Origin: Daphnia pulex
Lineage: Eukaryota; Arthropoda; Branchiopoda; Diplostraca; Daphniidae
DNA length: 64,000 nucleotides
NCBI RefSeq assembly: GCF_021134715.1
Contig: NC_060026.1
Coordinates: 4,030,001-4,094,000, forward strand
Direction: 5' to 3'
The notes beneath the pieces are model-generated. The model saw only the letters and a list, made by a program, of their open reading frames with translations, ran no database searches and was not told the DNA's origin. Shown piece after piece: positions 49,588 through 61,200 of the stretch (position 1 is the first letter of the stretch; each line of letters opens with the position of its first letter). Both the position numbers and the translations under genes were made by a program.

Positions 49588-51129
49588 ATGGGAATTCTGG
49601 AAAAGATTTCCGAGATTGAAAAGGAGATTGCCCGTACTCAGAAAAACAAAGGTTTGCGTCCATTATTGCTTCTTTCTTATGCGGATGTAATGTATAACAA
49701 TACTTTTTGTGCACCGTGCAGCTACCGAATATCACTTGGGGCTGCTGAAAGCGAAACTTGCAAAGTACCGTTCGCAACTATTGGAACCCTCCAAGAAAGC
49801 TGGAGAGAAAGGAGAAGGCTTTGATGTACTTAAATCCGGAGATGCCAGGGTGGCATTAATTGGATTCCCATCTGTCGGCAAGGTGTGTTAAGGTTTAAAA
49901 TTGTTTAAAATTTTATTTAACACAATCCCTTTCTTTCCTAGTCCACCCTTCTTTCAACTCTAACCAAGACCCAAAGTGAAGCTGCATCATATGAGTTTAC
50001 AACACTGACATGTATTCCTGGAGTCATCGAGTATAAAGGTGCCAATATCCAATTATTGGATCTCCCTGGAATCATTGAAGGGGCTTCCCAAGGAAAAGGC
50101 AGAGGAAAACAGGCATGTCATGAGTTTCTGGAATGCAAAATTATAATCTTTGAATGAGTTTTCTTTATTGTGGTTTAGGTTATTGCTGTTGCAAGGACAG
50201 CTGACTTGGTTTTGATGATGCTTGATGCTACCAAGGGAGATGTACAGAAAACCTTGTTGCAGAAAGAGTTGGAGAGCGTAGGAATCAGGTTGAACACCAA
50301 AAAACCAAACATTTACTTCAAGGTAAACTTGACAAATACATAGAGCAAATGATTTTTTCTTTACTGAAAAATACCTTACATTGATAGCACAAAAAAGGTG
50401 GTGGTATTGCCTTCAATGCTGTTTGTCCATTAACCAAAGTGGATGAGAAACTGGTTCAGCTAATTCTTCATGAATACAAAATTTTCAATGCTGAGGTACT
50501 AGTTCACATTTCCTAAATCGGAAAACCTGACGTTGTAACGTGTTTGTCTTTTCGTAGGTTTTGTTCCGCGAAGACTGCTCTGCCGACGATCTGATTGATG
50601 TCATATCTGATAACCGGATCTATTTGTCGTGCCTTTACGTTTACAACAAGATCGATCAAATTTCGCTGGAAGAAGTTAATAGGATTGCACGACAGCCTCA
50701 TTCTCTAGTGGTTTCCTGTAACATGAAGCTGAACCTCGATTACTTACTGGAGACTCTCTGGGAGTACTTGTCCTTTATTCGAGTTTACACCAAGAAACCT
50801 GGTCAGCCCCCCGATTTCAACGACTGCTTGATTTTGCGACGAGGCGTTTCTGTCGAACATGTTTGTCACTCGATCCATCGCACGTTGGCCCAAGTCTTGA
50901 AATACGCGCTTGTTTGGGTAAATTAATTCACTTTACCTTATGAATGATGCAAATTAATGATCTTGTTCCTTTTATAGGGTACGAGCGCTAAATTTAATCC
51001 GCAACGAGTTGGTTCACATCATATAGTGCATGATGAAGATGTACGTTCAACACCATTAGAAAGTTGTTGTATTTTTAGCTAATTGGTTTTCTTTTCTCCT
51101 TCTAGGTAATTCAAATTGTGAAGAAATGA
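49588..51129 (+). CDS. Drg2: developmentally regulated GTP-binding protein 2
   Basis: Eight exons: 49588-49651, 49722-49882, 49942-50112, 50179-50322, 50388-50495, 50558-50917, 50978-51040, 51106-51129 (364 residues, exactly the usual DRG2 length). It is a cytosolic Obg/DRG-type GTPase that partners with a DFRP2-type protein (RWDD1) and is tied to translation and ribosome work. Visible: G1 GFPSVGKST (69-77), G2 region [10 protein letters not shown]3 DLPG (115-118), G4 NKID (246-249), the N-terminal helical [20 protein letters not shown], and a C-terminal TGS domain ending DVIQIVKK. The third intron (50113-50178) begins with GC rather than GT. The gene lies downstream of the metallothionein pair; a canonical poly(A) signal follows the stop by about 88 bases. 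Confidence 0.97.
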
Positions 51130-51760
51130 AAATTCTTCTTGAGCTTTCTGAAGAGGTTCAAATGCCGAAGAACGAATAGGGGAAAAGCTTTTTGTTATGG
51201 TTGGCTTGAGAATTCAAATAAAACACATAAACACCTCTCACATATTAGATCCGACTAATCCGTCGAAATTACCGCCAGAAGGAGTTTTGTGTGAATTCTT
51301 GATGAGCTTTAAACATGACTTTGAAATTAGCTTAAGTAGTGCCGGCGAACGGGCAACGTTGGAATATTTCGATTAAAATCATTGGGGGAAAAAATATTGC
51401 AAGAAAATAATGCAAACAAATTATTTGCCTTTTGATGAAAAATGGACAGTCATTCCCAGGGTCACACAGAAAGAAAGGTTTTTTAGTCCAAACCCAAGAA
51501 ATTTGGCCTTGCTGTCCTTGGGTAATTTGACATGGCCTTCGTCTGCTACGATTACTGTTAGGAAGGAGGTAGGACGTCAAAGTTGTAGCTGCACTTCGAC
51601 TCCTTTCTTTGATCCTTTTGTGATCTAGCTAGGCCAGTTAAAACAATAAGGGAAATCGAAAATATTTTAACCCTCCTTCTCAGTTCCAAGTGCTCTTTTT
51701 TTAAGCAGAGAAGCCATTTGAATGTGATGCTTCTTTGTGTTAACTTCTAGACTAGCTCCA
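51130..51760. other. DRG2 3' UTR and TMEM127 leader region
   Basis: It contains the DRG2 poly(A) signal. An acceptor (TTAACTTCTAG, ending near 51,750) just before the TMEM127 ATG suggests an upstream non-coding TMEM127 exon. No other coding signal is visible. Confidence 0.6.
51217..51222 (+). terminator. polyadenylation signal of DRG2
   Basis: AATAAA 88 bases after the DRG2 stop codon. Confidence 0.7.
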
Positions 51761-52779
51761 ATGTTCCCATTGTCTCAGAACCCATCTAATTCCAGTTCCA
51801 GTCGTGGAAATGGCCGAAGTTCGTCATCTTCTCATAATAACCCCCATAACCGAAATTATGGGGCAGCCTTTTTCCAGATGATGACTATTGCCCTCCTATG
51901 CACATCTTTGGCCCAACCATCCTGGCTTTCGCTCACAACCAGGACAAATTCTGCCTCTCCCAGATCGGGGGAAAGCTGTCCAAAACATCTCACATTATAT
52001 CAGTTCTTTGACTATGGCTATTTTGAGACTGGAGATTCTAGAAATAGTACAACTATTGTGTCACCTGTGAGGCTTTATTACCACTCTGCGGTTGGGAGTA
52101 AGTTCATTTTCTTTTTCGTTTTTTCTCTTGGTTGTTTATTTCAACAATTGATCTTCTATTGCAGCAATGGGTTGCCTCACCCCAGCTATCGTTAACATGT
52201 TCAAAGTAATTCTGATGTTGGTGATTTTTGCCATCATTTTGTGTTTCATTGGTTTCCTGCTGGATGTGTTGGGAACTAAGAGCCGTCTGTCCCTCACAGT
52301 GAGATCTAATGGTTTGATGACCATTCCAATTGGTATTATAATCTTGTTTTATCTCTTTAAAAAAATCTTTTAAAATTCCAATCTTTCTGTGCAGTTTTAA
52401 TTTGTGCGGGAGTAGTTAGTCTTGCCTACTACATAACTGTTCTCTTGGAAAAAGAAAATCGCCATTCTTATTTTCTCGAAGTCTCATTCGACTACGGCTT
52501 TTTCACCCTCTCATCTGCAGGTAATTCCCTTGAAACGACTAGTTGCTATGCATGAATAGTAGATTATCGTGTTGGTTTCGAATCCATCCAGGCGCAACAG
52601 CTTTACTTGCCACTGCCAGCGCCCTGTTCAAAAGAATGGGTGGACCAGAACGACGCAGATCTCGATCTCGACACCGACGTTCACGTTCTTCACGAATGCG
52701 TGACAGCCGCCTTATGCTCGTAGATACCATTGAATCTCCCCCATTGGTTGGAGACCCTCCACCACCCTATTCTCTTTGA
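51761..52779 (+). CDS. Tmem127: transmembrane protein 127
   Basis: Four exons: 51761-52097, 52165-52332, 52395-52520, 52592-52779 (272 residues). Four hydrophobic segments are visible at about residues 36-55 (MMTIALLCTSLAQPSW), 122-146 (VILMLVIFAIILCFIGFLLD), 169-187 and 203-225 (GATALLATASALF). The blocks ALCTSLAQPSWL, FLLDVLG and the Pro-Tyr end PPPPYSL match TMEM127, an endolysosomal/plasma-membrane protein that restrains mTORC1 signalling in vertebrates. The N-terminal ~33 residues are Ser/Asn-rich. The cytosolic tail has an Arg/Ser-rich stretch (RRSRSRHRRSRSSR) that I do not know from the vertebrate protein, then a PPPPY motif of the type bound by WW domains of Nedd4-like ligases. Confidence 0.88.
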
Positions 52780-53399
52780 TGACCGTTTCGATTTTTATCA
52801 TTTGCTTTTATTTTGGTGATGTCGCAATCTCACTTGACTGCATCTTTTATTTTTTATTTCATTTTTAGAACTGCATCGCCTGAAGTAACGATTGACTCCT
52901 CGATAATTATTCATATACTTTCTCGTCGCTTTACACTTATTTTACTTTATATATATATACATAATGAAATAACTGCTTCCTTTTGTCGCCCGACAATTTT
53001 TTTTAACCTCTACGCTCTACCGGCTAAACTGACCGACGCGCAAATACATTCTTTTGTATCAGTCATCATTATCTCGTGACTTTGGTCATCAAAATATTTT
53101 TCCCAGAAGTCTTCATTACTATGTAGTTATAAAAATGTAAAAGAAGGGGGGAAAAAAACTAGAAAAAACGTGTTTGTCACAAAAAAAAACTATAAAAATA
53201 AAAAAGGATTATTTCGACTGTTTAGTACAATAAATAAACGAGTTTGGCAATGTCTCTCATCCTTCTGTGTTATTGACCGAAGGACATTTGAACTGTTGGT
53301 TCTTTTTTTTATTTTTGGTTGTCTGGAGAGAAAGAACTGGGTGTTGAACTTGATATATACATATATTAATCGGGTTTATATAGCCAGAAACGATCGACC
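52780..53399. other. TMEM127 3' UTR and upstream region of the next gene
   Basis: AT-rich 3' UTR with a canonical AATAAA at 53229-53234; the next gene starts only 165 bases later. No coding signal is seen. Confidence 0.65.
53229..53234 (+). terminator. polyadenylation signal of TMEM127
   Basis: AATAAA (within CAATAAATAAACG) about 450 bases after the TMEM127 stop and before the next gene. Confidence 0.5.
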
Positions 53400-54041
53400 A
53401 TGTATGGTGCTGAATCAGATAATGGAAATTGGGACCACATGCTTGATGGAACCATAGAAAGTCTCTTTAATAATGCAAATGCAGAGGAGCCGGGAGAACT
53501 TGGGAAACTCGATAACCAGCACCAGCTGCGAACTTCATCGTCAATGTTGGCCGGTATTATATAAAGTTTAGACCATTTCCGCCCTCATGAGTGACCTGAT
53601 TAGTGTACGTTATTTCCGCCCATGTTTGTGTGATGATAGAATATCCACATGGGACTTTCTTCCTCACTCTTTCACATGAGGCTAATGGAAATCAGCTGAT
53701 ATGTTTTGTTTATGTGAAATGTTTTTTGTTTTTGTTTTCGAATTGATTCATCTTAATAAGGTGCTGAATGGCTGGAGGCAGATGGAATACAGCAGATGAA
53801 TCAACGAGTGACCTCAATGTCAGCTGCACTAGATGAAATGGAGTGGGACAGAAGGAAGTGTAAATCATCTCTAGGTGACTGCATTCACCAATTTGAGCAG
53901 TTGAAAGCTGGAACTTCTCTCTGGATGTGTCGACTTGATTTGCTGCAGCAGGCAATCAGTTACGATCCTGATATGGTAATAGCATTGGCATTTTATTCAA
54001 ACATCTCCAAACTTGCACACATGAAACACACACACACATAG

Positions 54042-54075
<34 letters not shown>

Positions 54076-54959
54076 CAATGAACATCTGCATATACCAGCA
54101 GGATTTCACATCAACCATCATCAATTCAGCTATATGTGTCCCTGTCTTTTAAAAATGCATTTGTGTGTGTGTCTTTTCGTGTTGTGTTTTCTTCACATGT
54201 CTTTATTTCTTTTTTATTTTGCTTGCCTAACTGTGAACAGGTCAAAATGGGGAGGAGCAATGATGAGGGAGACCTGCATGTGATGATGAACCAGTCCCAG
54301 CAGATGATTCGCCCAGAGAAACGTGGAGGTATTTATCGATTTGAAAACGATTCAATTAAGGTTATTGGATTATTATTATGATTATTTTTTTACTTTCTTT
54401 TTGTGTGTGTGTGTGTCGTCTCTTTCTCTCTCTCCCGTTTCTGGTTTTTATAGACGTTGACCGAGAGGAGGAGGAGGAGAAGGCGGATGGAAGAAACTCG
54501 TCGTCGCTGCACTTGGCATCGTTTCAAGGCCCTGACAACGGCGAGATTCTGAGCCGGATTGATCTCTTAAAGAAGAACGCCGTCTCTGTTTCTAGCGGCA
54601 ACCAGCCGCAGAGAGACGAGGCCCAGCAGCAGCAGCAGCCCAGTCATGTTGTTCCTCCTCCTCCTTGCTCGCTGTATAATTTCTCCTCTTCTCGGATGGT
54701 GACGATGAGCCCACCAGCAACGACAGCAACGAAAGCGCCCGGTATGAGCAGCAGCAGCAGTAGCAGCGGCCAGCAAAGGCAAAGAGCAGTCACGTCAACT
54801 GCTTCTTCTCTTGCACGAGGGGGAGGAGGGGGAGAAAGAGAAGCGGATGAAAATCGAGCCAAGTTGCCCCTGCCCAAGCTGCTCCTGCCATCATCCCGTC
54901 AAGTCAAATTGCCAGAAACGCTTGAAGCGACGTCGCTGCTGGAAACGGAGACGGGCTAA
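53400..54959 (+). CDS. unrecognised protein with helical N-terminal half and acidic, Gln/Ser-rich C-terminal half
   Basis: Four exons: 53400-53553, 53761-53975, 54241-54328, 54454-54959 (320 residues), with matching phases and GT-AG introns. I do not recognise the family. The N-terminal ~120 residues have a compact helical look (WDHMLDGTIESLFNNA, GAEWLEADGIQQMNQRVTSM, EWDRRKCKSSLGDCIHQFEQ, WMCRLDLLQQAISYDPDM). The next exon gives VKMGRSNDEGDLHVMMNQSQ. The last exon begins with an acidic run (EEEEE) and then becomes low complexity (Gln, Ser, Pro, Gly runs). There is no signal peptide or membrane segment, so a cytosolic or nuclear protein is likely. The conserved part is probably exons 1-3. A TAGA/CA/GA microsatellite lies in the second intron. 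A poly(A) hexamer follows at 55345-55350. Confidence 0.7.
54026..54075. repeat. compound CA / TAGA / GA microsatellite
   Basis: Tandem CA units, then about five TAGA units (54039-54060), then GA units (54061-54075), in the second intron of the unrecognised gene. Confidence 0.85.
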
Positions 54960-56630
54960 GCTGCTACACCGAAAAGAAGAAGTAACAAACAAGCAAATAG
55001 CAACGACCACGACGACGACGACGACGAGGGGTGGGGATGATGGGGGGGGCTGGAGGAGGACAAAAACTGAACGAATAAGAAAATAAGGACACAGAGCCGG
55101 AAAAAAGTTCTAAAATAGCGATCCACACGGGGCCCGCCCGTTTCTCTATCTACTCCCACACTTTTTTCTTCTTCTTCTTTCTTCTTGTTTCTCGGCAGCT
55201 ACGAGGCCGAATCGATCAAAATAATATCCCGAGGTGAGGCTATAATTACTTGCGCACCCTGCGTCACCTTCTTCCTCTTCTTCATCGGGATGTGTCTCAC
55301 AGTGTGTGTGTGTCTGTCTGTGTGTGTCTGTGTGCTGTATCTATAATAAAACTCACGAAAGAAAACTCAACGGAGATGCAGTTGGACGAAATGGAGAAAT
55401 GGCGGTGGTGGGGGGAGGACGAATGGAGTTTTTCAGAGATCAGCGGGAGGGAGAGCAACTGGGGAGGGAAGGAGATTCTGGCGTGACACTTTTGACAGTT
55501 TTCCCATTCGGTAAAAAAAAAAAACGGGAGAAAAGGTTGCGTGACCGGTTGTTACCAGAATATTACGGAGGCAGGAGGAAGAATTAAAAAAAAACGAACA
55601 TATACAACAATAATTAATTTCTGAAAAATTCACTTTCATTTCTATTCTACCAATTTTCTTTTTTTTTTTAGAGAGAGAGAAAGAAAAACAAATGGAAGAA
55701 GAAGAAGAAAAATCAACGGCGAAAATTCTGCATTGCGAAGAGACGAAAAAAAAACAAAATTTTTCTTTTCTTTCTTCTAAATTTCCCTGTTATTTTCCTG
55801 GACAAGATGAATGGTCTTGCGTAACTTGCCCCGTGTGTCTGTGTGAAAAGGAAATAATTCAGATTGAGAGAGAGAGGAGACAAACTCGACACGCAACCAA
55901 ATGGAGGAGGAGGGTCTACAGCAAAATGGCGAGAGCTAACAAACAAACAAACAAACAGACGTTACATACACACACACACACACATCAGTTATTATCACAA
56001 GGCACTTGTCACTGTCGTCGTTTCTCTTCGTAATGGACACACTGACATACACACACACACACACAGAGTCGAGAGACGCTTTAACCAACAGGGGGTAATA
56101 AGGGTAGTAACGTCTAACAGGACAGATTTACTCTTTTGAAAATAACAATAGAAAACAAAAAGGAGACAATTAATTTCCTTTTTTCTTCCTTCCTTCCTTC
56201 CTCTCCTTGTTTTTACGATCTCCCATTTTTTTTTTTTTAACTTTTAACTTTTCTTTTTGTACACTCCACAACAGAGCAAACTCGTTCATGTCGCCGGACA
56301 CGCAAGAGAAGACCCGTATTATTACACACCAACAAATGAGAAATTATGCAAACAAATCTGAAAGAAAAACAAAAATGAAAAAATTGCCAAAATTTCTGGT
56401 TTGTTTTTCTTTCTTTCTTTTCTTCTTTTAAATTAAATTAAATTATTACAACAGAGACAGAACATTTTTTGAAGGGGGCGATTTTTTGAAATTTGGCGGG
56501 AATTTTTTTCTTTTTTTTTTTAAACCTAAAAAAAACGATAATTTGTTTCTAAACATTTCGGGATGTTATATGTTAATTTCTTGTTTTGTTTTATTTTAAA
56601 TAATTTTTTTTTTTCGTTTGTTTTTTCCAT
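54960..56630. other. convergent 3' region with microsatellites
   Basis: 3' sequence of the unrecognised gene and of the homeobox gene. It contains GAC repeats near 55,004-55,027, TG runs near 55,301-55,335, AC runs at about 55,967-55,984 and 56,048-56,065, and AAAC units at 55,938-55,956. No gene is supported; ORFs here are repeat-driven. Confidence 0.6.
55345..55350 (+). terminator. candidate polyadenylation signal of the unrecognised gene
   Basis: AATAAA about 390 bases after the stop codon of the gene starting at 53400. Confidence 0.4.
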
Positions 56631-58252
56631 TCAAACGGGAGAAGGTGATCGCGGCGCTGGTGGAGATGAGGCGTCGTCGCTATTGATCTCCTCGTTATCG
56701 CCGGCGCTGGCGACGTCGTCGTTGGCGTTTGTCGATCCAGACTGGTGGAGATCTTCTCCGTTTTTGCCCTTGGGCACGGCGGCCGACGACGACGACCCCC
56801 CTCCTTGAGAACTGCGACTGGCCGATTTGAGCTGGGCAAGCTCGGCCGCCGTATTCGGATCCTGTTTCTTCCATTTGGTTCGGCGATTTTGAAACCAAAT
56901 TTTGATCTTTTTTTTGGTTTTTTGGCGGGAGCGGGAAAAATTTAAAATTTAAAATTCGAAACTTTTGTTTTTTTTTAAAAGAATAATTTAGGAAAATGAG
57001 ACACTGGACTCACCTGTGAGCCGGTGACGTTGAGCAGACGGGCCACTTCCTGGCGTTCGTTGGACGATAAATATTTCTTCTGTTCGAAGATCCGTTCCAG
57101 CTCGAAAAGTTGTTTGCCCGTGAAGGTTGTCCGCGTTTTGCGCGGACGAGATTGGCCGTTGCCGCCGGAATCGGCCGCTCCGGAATTGACCAGATCCGAG
57201 ACCATGACCATGTGATTTTGATGCTGCCCATCTTTATTCTTCCGGCGTTTGTTGCTGCTGCTGTTGTTGTTGTTGTTGTTGTTCGATGGCTGTTGCACTT
57301 GCTGGACGGGCAACATGACTCCGGCCGACTCGTTGCCGGCGGCTGCCACGGCCGCCGCCACGACAGCCGCCGCTGCCGCCGCCGTGTTGGTGTCCGACCC
57401 GTGTCCGTCGTCATTGGCCTCACTGTCCGTCTCGCCGCCGGCCCTGGCCTGAGATTCCTGACACCGGATCACTTCACTGGTCTGCCACAGACGGGCAGCC
57501 GTCAAATAGTACTGGAGCACCGTCGAGAAATTGGCGGCCATCTGCAGGTGCGGCTGGACATTTCCCCACTGTCCGACGCCGTCCAGGTCGCCCTCGTCCG
57601 TGCCTCCGTCACTGGCCGGCTCCCCCATGGCGTCGACGGCCATCATCCCCTTGGCCCGCTTGATGGGCGTGGCCCCGCTGACCTCGCGCTCCCGCTCACG
57701 TTGGCGGCACTTGCTCTTGTCCAGGCTCAAGTCCAGCGGCTCGTCACTAATGTTCACCGTCAAGTCGGCCACGTCGACGCAGTCGGAAGCCATGACTTCC
57801 GCTTCCTCTTCTTCTTCCGGTTCCTCCTCTTCTTCTTCTTCTTCGCCTTCGGTATCGTCGTAACGACGACCTAACACGAGTTGCTGGAACTGATTGTTGT
57901 TGTTGTTGTGTTCACCTTGTTCGATTTTGCAGATGTTGCCGTCGACGGCGGTGGCAGCACTTGAGGGATTTTTCCAGCCGAGGATGTCGGCGATCGAGTG
58001 GCGGGACGACAGAGGCGCCGTCTGATCCGCCAATGTGAATGACTCGCTCCCGTAACGCACGTGATGCTGATGCTGCTGCTGTCGATGGTGATGGCTCCGC
58101 TTATTAGTGCCGGCCTTGTTGTTGCTAGCACCACCGTTGGGAGAGATGGGAGCCACTGGAGCTGCTGCTGCTGCTGCTGCCGTTCCCGTTGATGAAGATC
58201 CTCGACGATTCAAAGCAAAAGATGCTCGGTCCGGCCGGCACCACGTCGTCAT
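56631..58252 (-). CDS. NK-type homeodomain transcription factor
   Basis: Two minus-strand exons: 57014-58252 and 56631-56906 (504 residues). The homeodomain spans about 370-429: RPRKTRTTFTGKQLFELERI, QKKYLSSNERQEVARLLNVT, then after the intron IKIWFQNRRTKWKK. The intron falls between homeodomain residues 44 and 45, a classic position. KKYLSS and TKWKK with Gln50 place it in the NK-like ANTP group; NK7-type proteins are the closest I recall, but I cannot name the orthologue. Before the homeodomain the protein is low complexity (Ala, His, Asn, Glu runs). It holds an eh1-like HSIADIL (85-91) and PLDLS (172-176), a CtBP-binding consensus, so a repressor role is plausible. ATG 58252 is the first in its frame after two stops. 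The acceptor of exon 2 is preceded by A-rich DNA rather than a pyrimidine tract. Confidence 0.88.
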
Positions 58253-58283
58253 TGCTCATCAACGGCAACGGATCACCGGCCAT
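58125..58283 (-). promoter_or_regulatory. overlapping upstream ORF of the homeobox gene
   Basis: A 52-residue ORF starts at ATG 58283 (MAGDPLPLMSNDDV...), 31 bases upstream of the assigned start, runs in another frame over the same trinucleotide run and stops at 58125. It could repress translation of the main frame or be the real N-terminus of another transcript form. Confidence 0.5.
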
Positions 58284-61200
58284 GGAGAGACGGACATACA
58301 ATCAGCCCGGAGAGGAAAATAAAACACAAACAAAAATTGTTGTTTTCCAGCCCAAAAGGTATGCAGGTGTCCTCCAATTCAAAAAATCTGTTTCATTCAA
58401 GAAAAATTGGGAGAAAACAAAAAACTAAATTATTGAATGAACTGAAATTGTTATTATTTGATAAGAAATGATGCTATAGTAATATTAGAGATAGAGTTAG
58501 TCTAAGAAGGTGGGGTCTGGTGTGTGGGGCGCCTTTGCGTGCGTCCGTGTGTTAATAAGTGACGCATCGTTTGGCTTCTCATTTTTGTATTCTCATATTT
58601 GGTTGACGACGGTTCGATGATGTGGGCGACGTGAAGCAGCCGGATGGTGCGGTATACATTATAATAGTTCCCCCCCCCCTCCATTCTCTTTCTCTCTTCC
58701 TCCTCCCCCTTTATCTCGACTCACGCCAAATAAGGCCGTCCAAAAAGAGCCCGTTTGCGTTTGCCTCTCTCTCTGCTGCTCTGTGCAAGTTCCTTTTGTC
58801 GTTAGTTTTTTTGCGGGCGCCCTTTTTTCTTCTTCTTTTATCGTTTAATATCGTCGAGTTGAGTCATCATATCTCCGCCTCTTCTTTTTCTTCTTCTCGT
58901 TGTCGTCATACACGGAGGAATGATGGCGGTCATCCTCCCTCCCTCCCGTATGGCATTATGAAATCAAATCTCTTTTTCGCTTCCCCCCAACCACCAGATA
59001 AAAAGGATAAAATGACTAGGCGAAATTTCTACGGGTGAAAGAAAAACAAAAACGGCCAATTTATATCCTTATATTACGGCGCTCAATTGATGAATTTGAG
59101 TTGCGCGCGCTCTCTAACTCTCTCTCTCTCTCTGTTAGCTGGAGCTATTGATTCATGTGTACAGTATGGATATAACTCGCATATGGTTTGGTTTACCGAC
59201 TCTCTACTTACTGTATACTTGGAATTTTTATTTTTTTTTAGTTACAGGGGAAAAAGTTATTTTCTATTTTCTGTTTTTTTCCATCCAGAGAGTTGACGGA
59301 GCAACTGTGGAAATCAACGAATTAGTGTGTGTGTGTAATAGTCACAATTTGGCGTCGGGTTAGACTACAGCTGGTGGAGGTGGTGGTATAGGGGACCTCT
59401 TTTTGATTTTGATAAATATAGGATGTTGTGCTGTGTGTATGTACGCATTCCGGGGTAGGAAAAGGGGAGTCACGCTCCAGGGATCTCAGCGGATGAAAGA
59501 GAAAAGGAATTCTTTTTTTTTCTTCCATCTTCTTTCAGAGAGAGAGAGAGATACCCTTATAACCGAATCAGAGATTCAGAACTGACTTCTATTCCCGGAA
59601 TGAACGCGGGAGGAGTTTCTTTCTTAAAAAAAGTAGTAGGAAAAAAAATTGTGGGCGGAGATAGATATTCTCTCTCTTTTCAGAATGTATTAATGGACGT
59701 TACATAGACAATACGCAATCGTTCCCTTCTGTTTGGTTCGTTTTTCCCCAAAAAGAAATTTATTTCAAACGGAGTGGGGAGCTAATCGATGTTGTCTTTT
59801 TTAAACAACAACAACAACTTCTTTTTTGTTGTTTTGTTTTGTTTTATCTTCTGCCATTGTGGGAAAATGTTTCTAAATGGGTTTACACAGCGGGGTTGTT
59901 TTTTCTTCTTTTTTTTTAACATTTCACGTTCCCGGGGACGGTCGGGACCCAATTAAAAATGAGAGAAACAGTTGGGTCGACCGAGTGGATTTTTTTTTTG
60001 TCTTTTTTTTTTTATTTCTCGCATTTTGGCTGCGCGCATGACCGGATCGCACACAGCTGATTTGTGCGTGCCGGACGACTCACGCAACGACCGTAAGAAA
60101 AAAAAAAATGAATCAGACGGACAAAAAAAAAATCGCCCGAACGATGTGAGAGAGATAGGAGAGAAGTAATAAGGAGGGAATGGCCGTGTGCGCATGATGT
60201 AATATTCACGAGTGTGTGGCCAGCCAAAAAAATATATCTAAAGATGAAGAAAAAGGGGGGGCTGGGCTTATCCCTTATTTGGCTACACACAAAAGAGAGG
60301 ATGGGGGGAATGTGTCGAAGCCAAACGAGTGTCTGAAAAAATTAAAATTAAAAAACAAGACAAAAACCAAAAAGTTCAACCGGAATGGTGAAATAGTGAA
60401 ATACAAATATCATTCCCGCAATTGATTACGCAATGCCGTCCACGATCGTCCCGTGGAAATTTGGTGGAAATTTTTGAAACAGAAAAAAATAAAATAAAAA
60501 GATCTTTCAAATATATAAGCGCGTGGCGCTGTCGATCACGTTACGAATAAATCATTTTCCAAACGCCCACCCGAATCTAAGATTTCAAATTTTTTGGTGT
60601 GTGTGTGTGTGTGTGACTTTGTTGAACCAAAATTAAGAAATCTAAACTCGTTTGGATTTCCTTCGCTCGACCTTGCCAAATAATAGACTTAGAGCCAAAG
60701 GAGAAAAAATGTCTATCAATCGAGTTTCTTTTATTCCATTTTCGATCGACTCATTTCGGGCTAGGGATTTGAAAAAAACAAAACAACAAAACTGGACGGG
60801 ATATTTCAATTTTTGTTTTTCTGGCACTGCGTAGTTGAAAGAATATAAGAAGTTGCTGTTCTTTTTTAAAAAAAAGTTTGGACGAAATGCTTTGATCTTA
60901 GCCAAGTAAACGCGTTCGGAATGCGGACAAACGGGATGATGAACAAGGAGCTAAAATCTCCTTGCCTGTTTATAACGAAACCCGTCGACTGAGAAGAAGA
61001 CGAGGAGGAGGAAAAAAAAAATACAGTTCGTGTCAAGTTTGAACGAGATAGAAAAACAAGAGCTGCAGGGGGTTAAAAATGAAAAAGAGTCGTCAAGAAA
61101 ATAAAAAAACGAAAATGTTTCTCGTCTAAATGTCGTGGGCCTGCCCGTCGAAGAAAAATAAATTCGTCCCACACACAAACGGGTCCGAGGCTTATAATAC

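Noticed and set aside
57110-57874. 254-codon plus-strand ORF opposite the homeobox exon
   Set aside because: It is the antisense shadow of a GC-rich coding exon with strong codon bias; Val/Arg/Leu-rich composition and no independent evidence.
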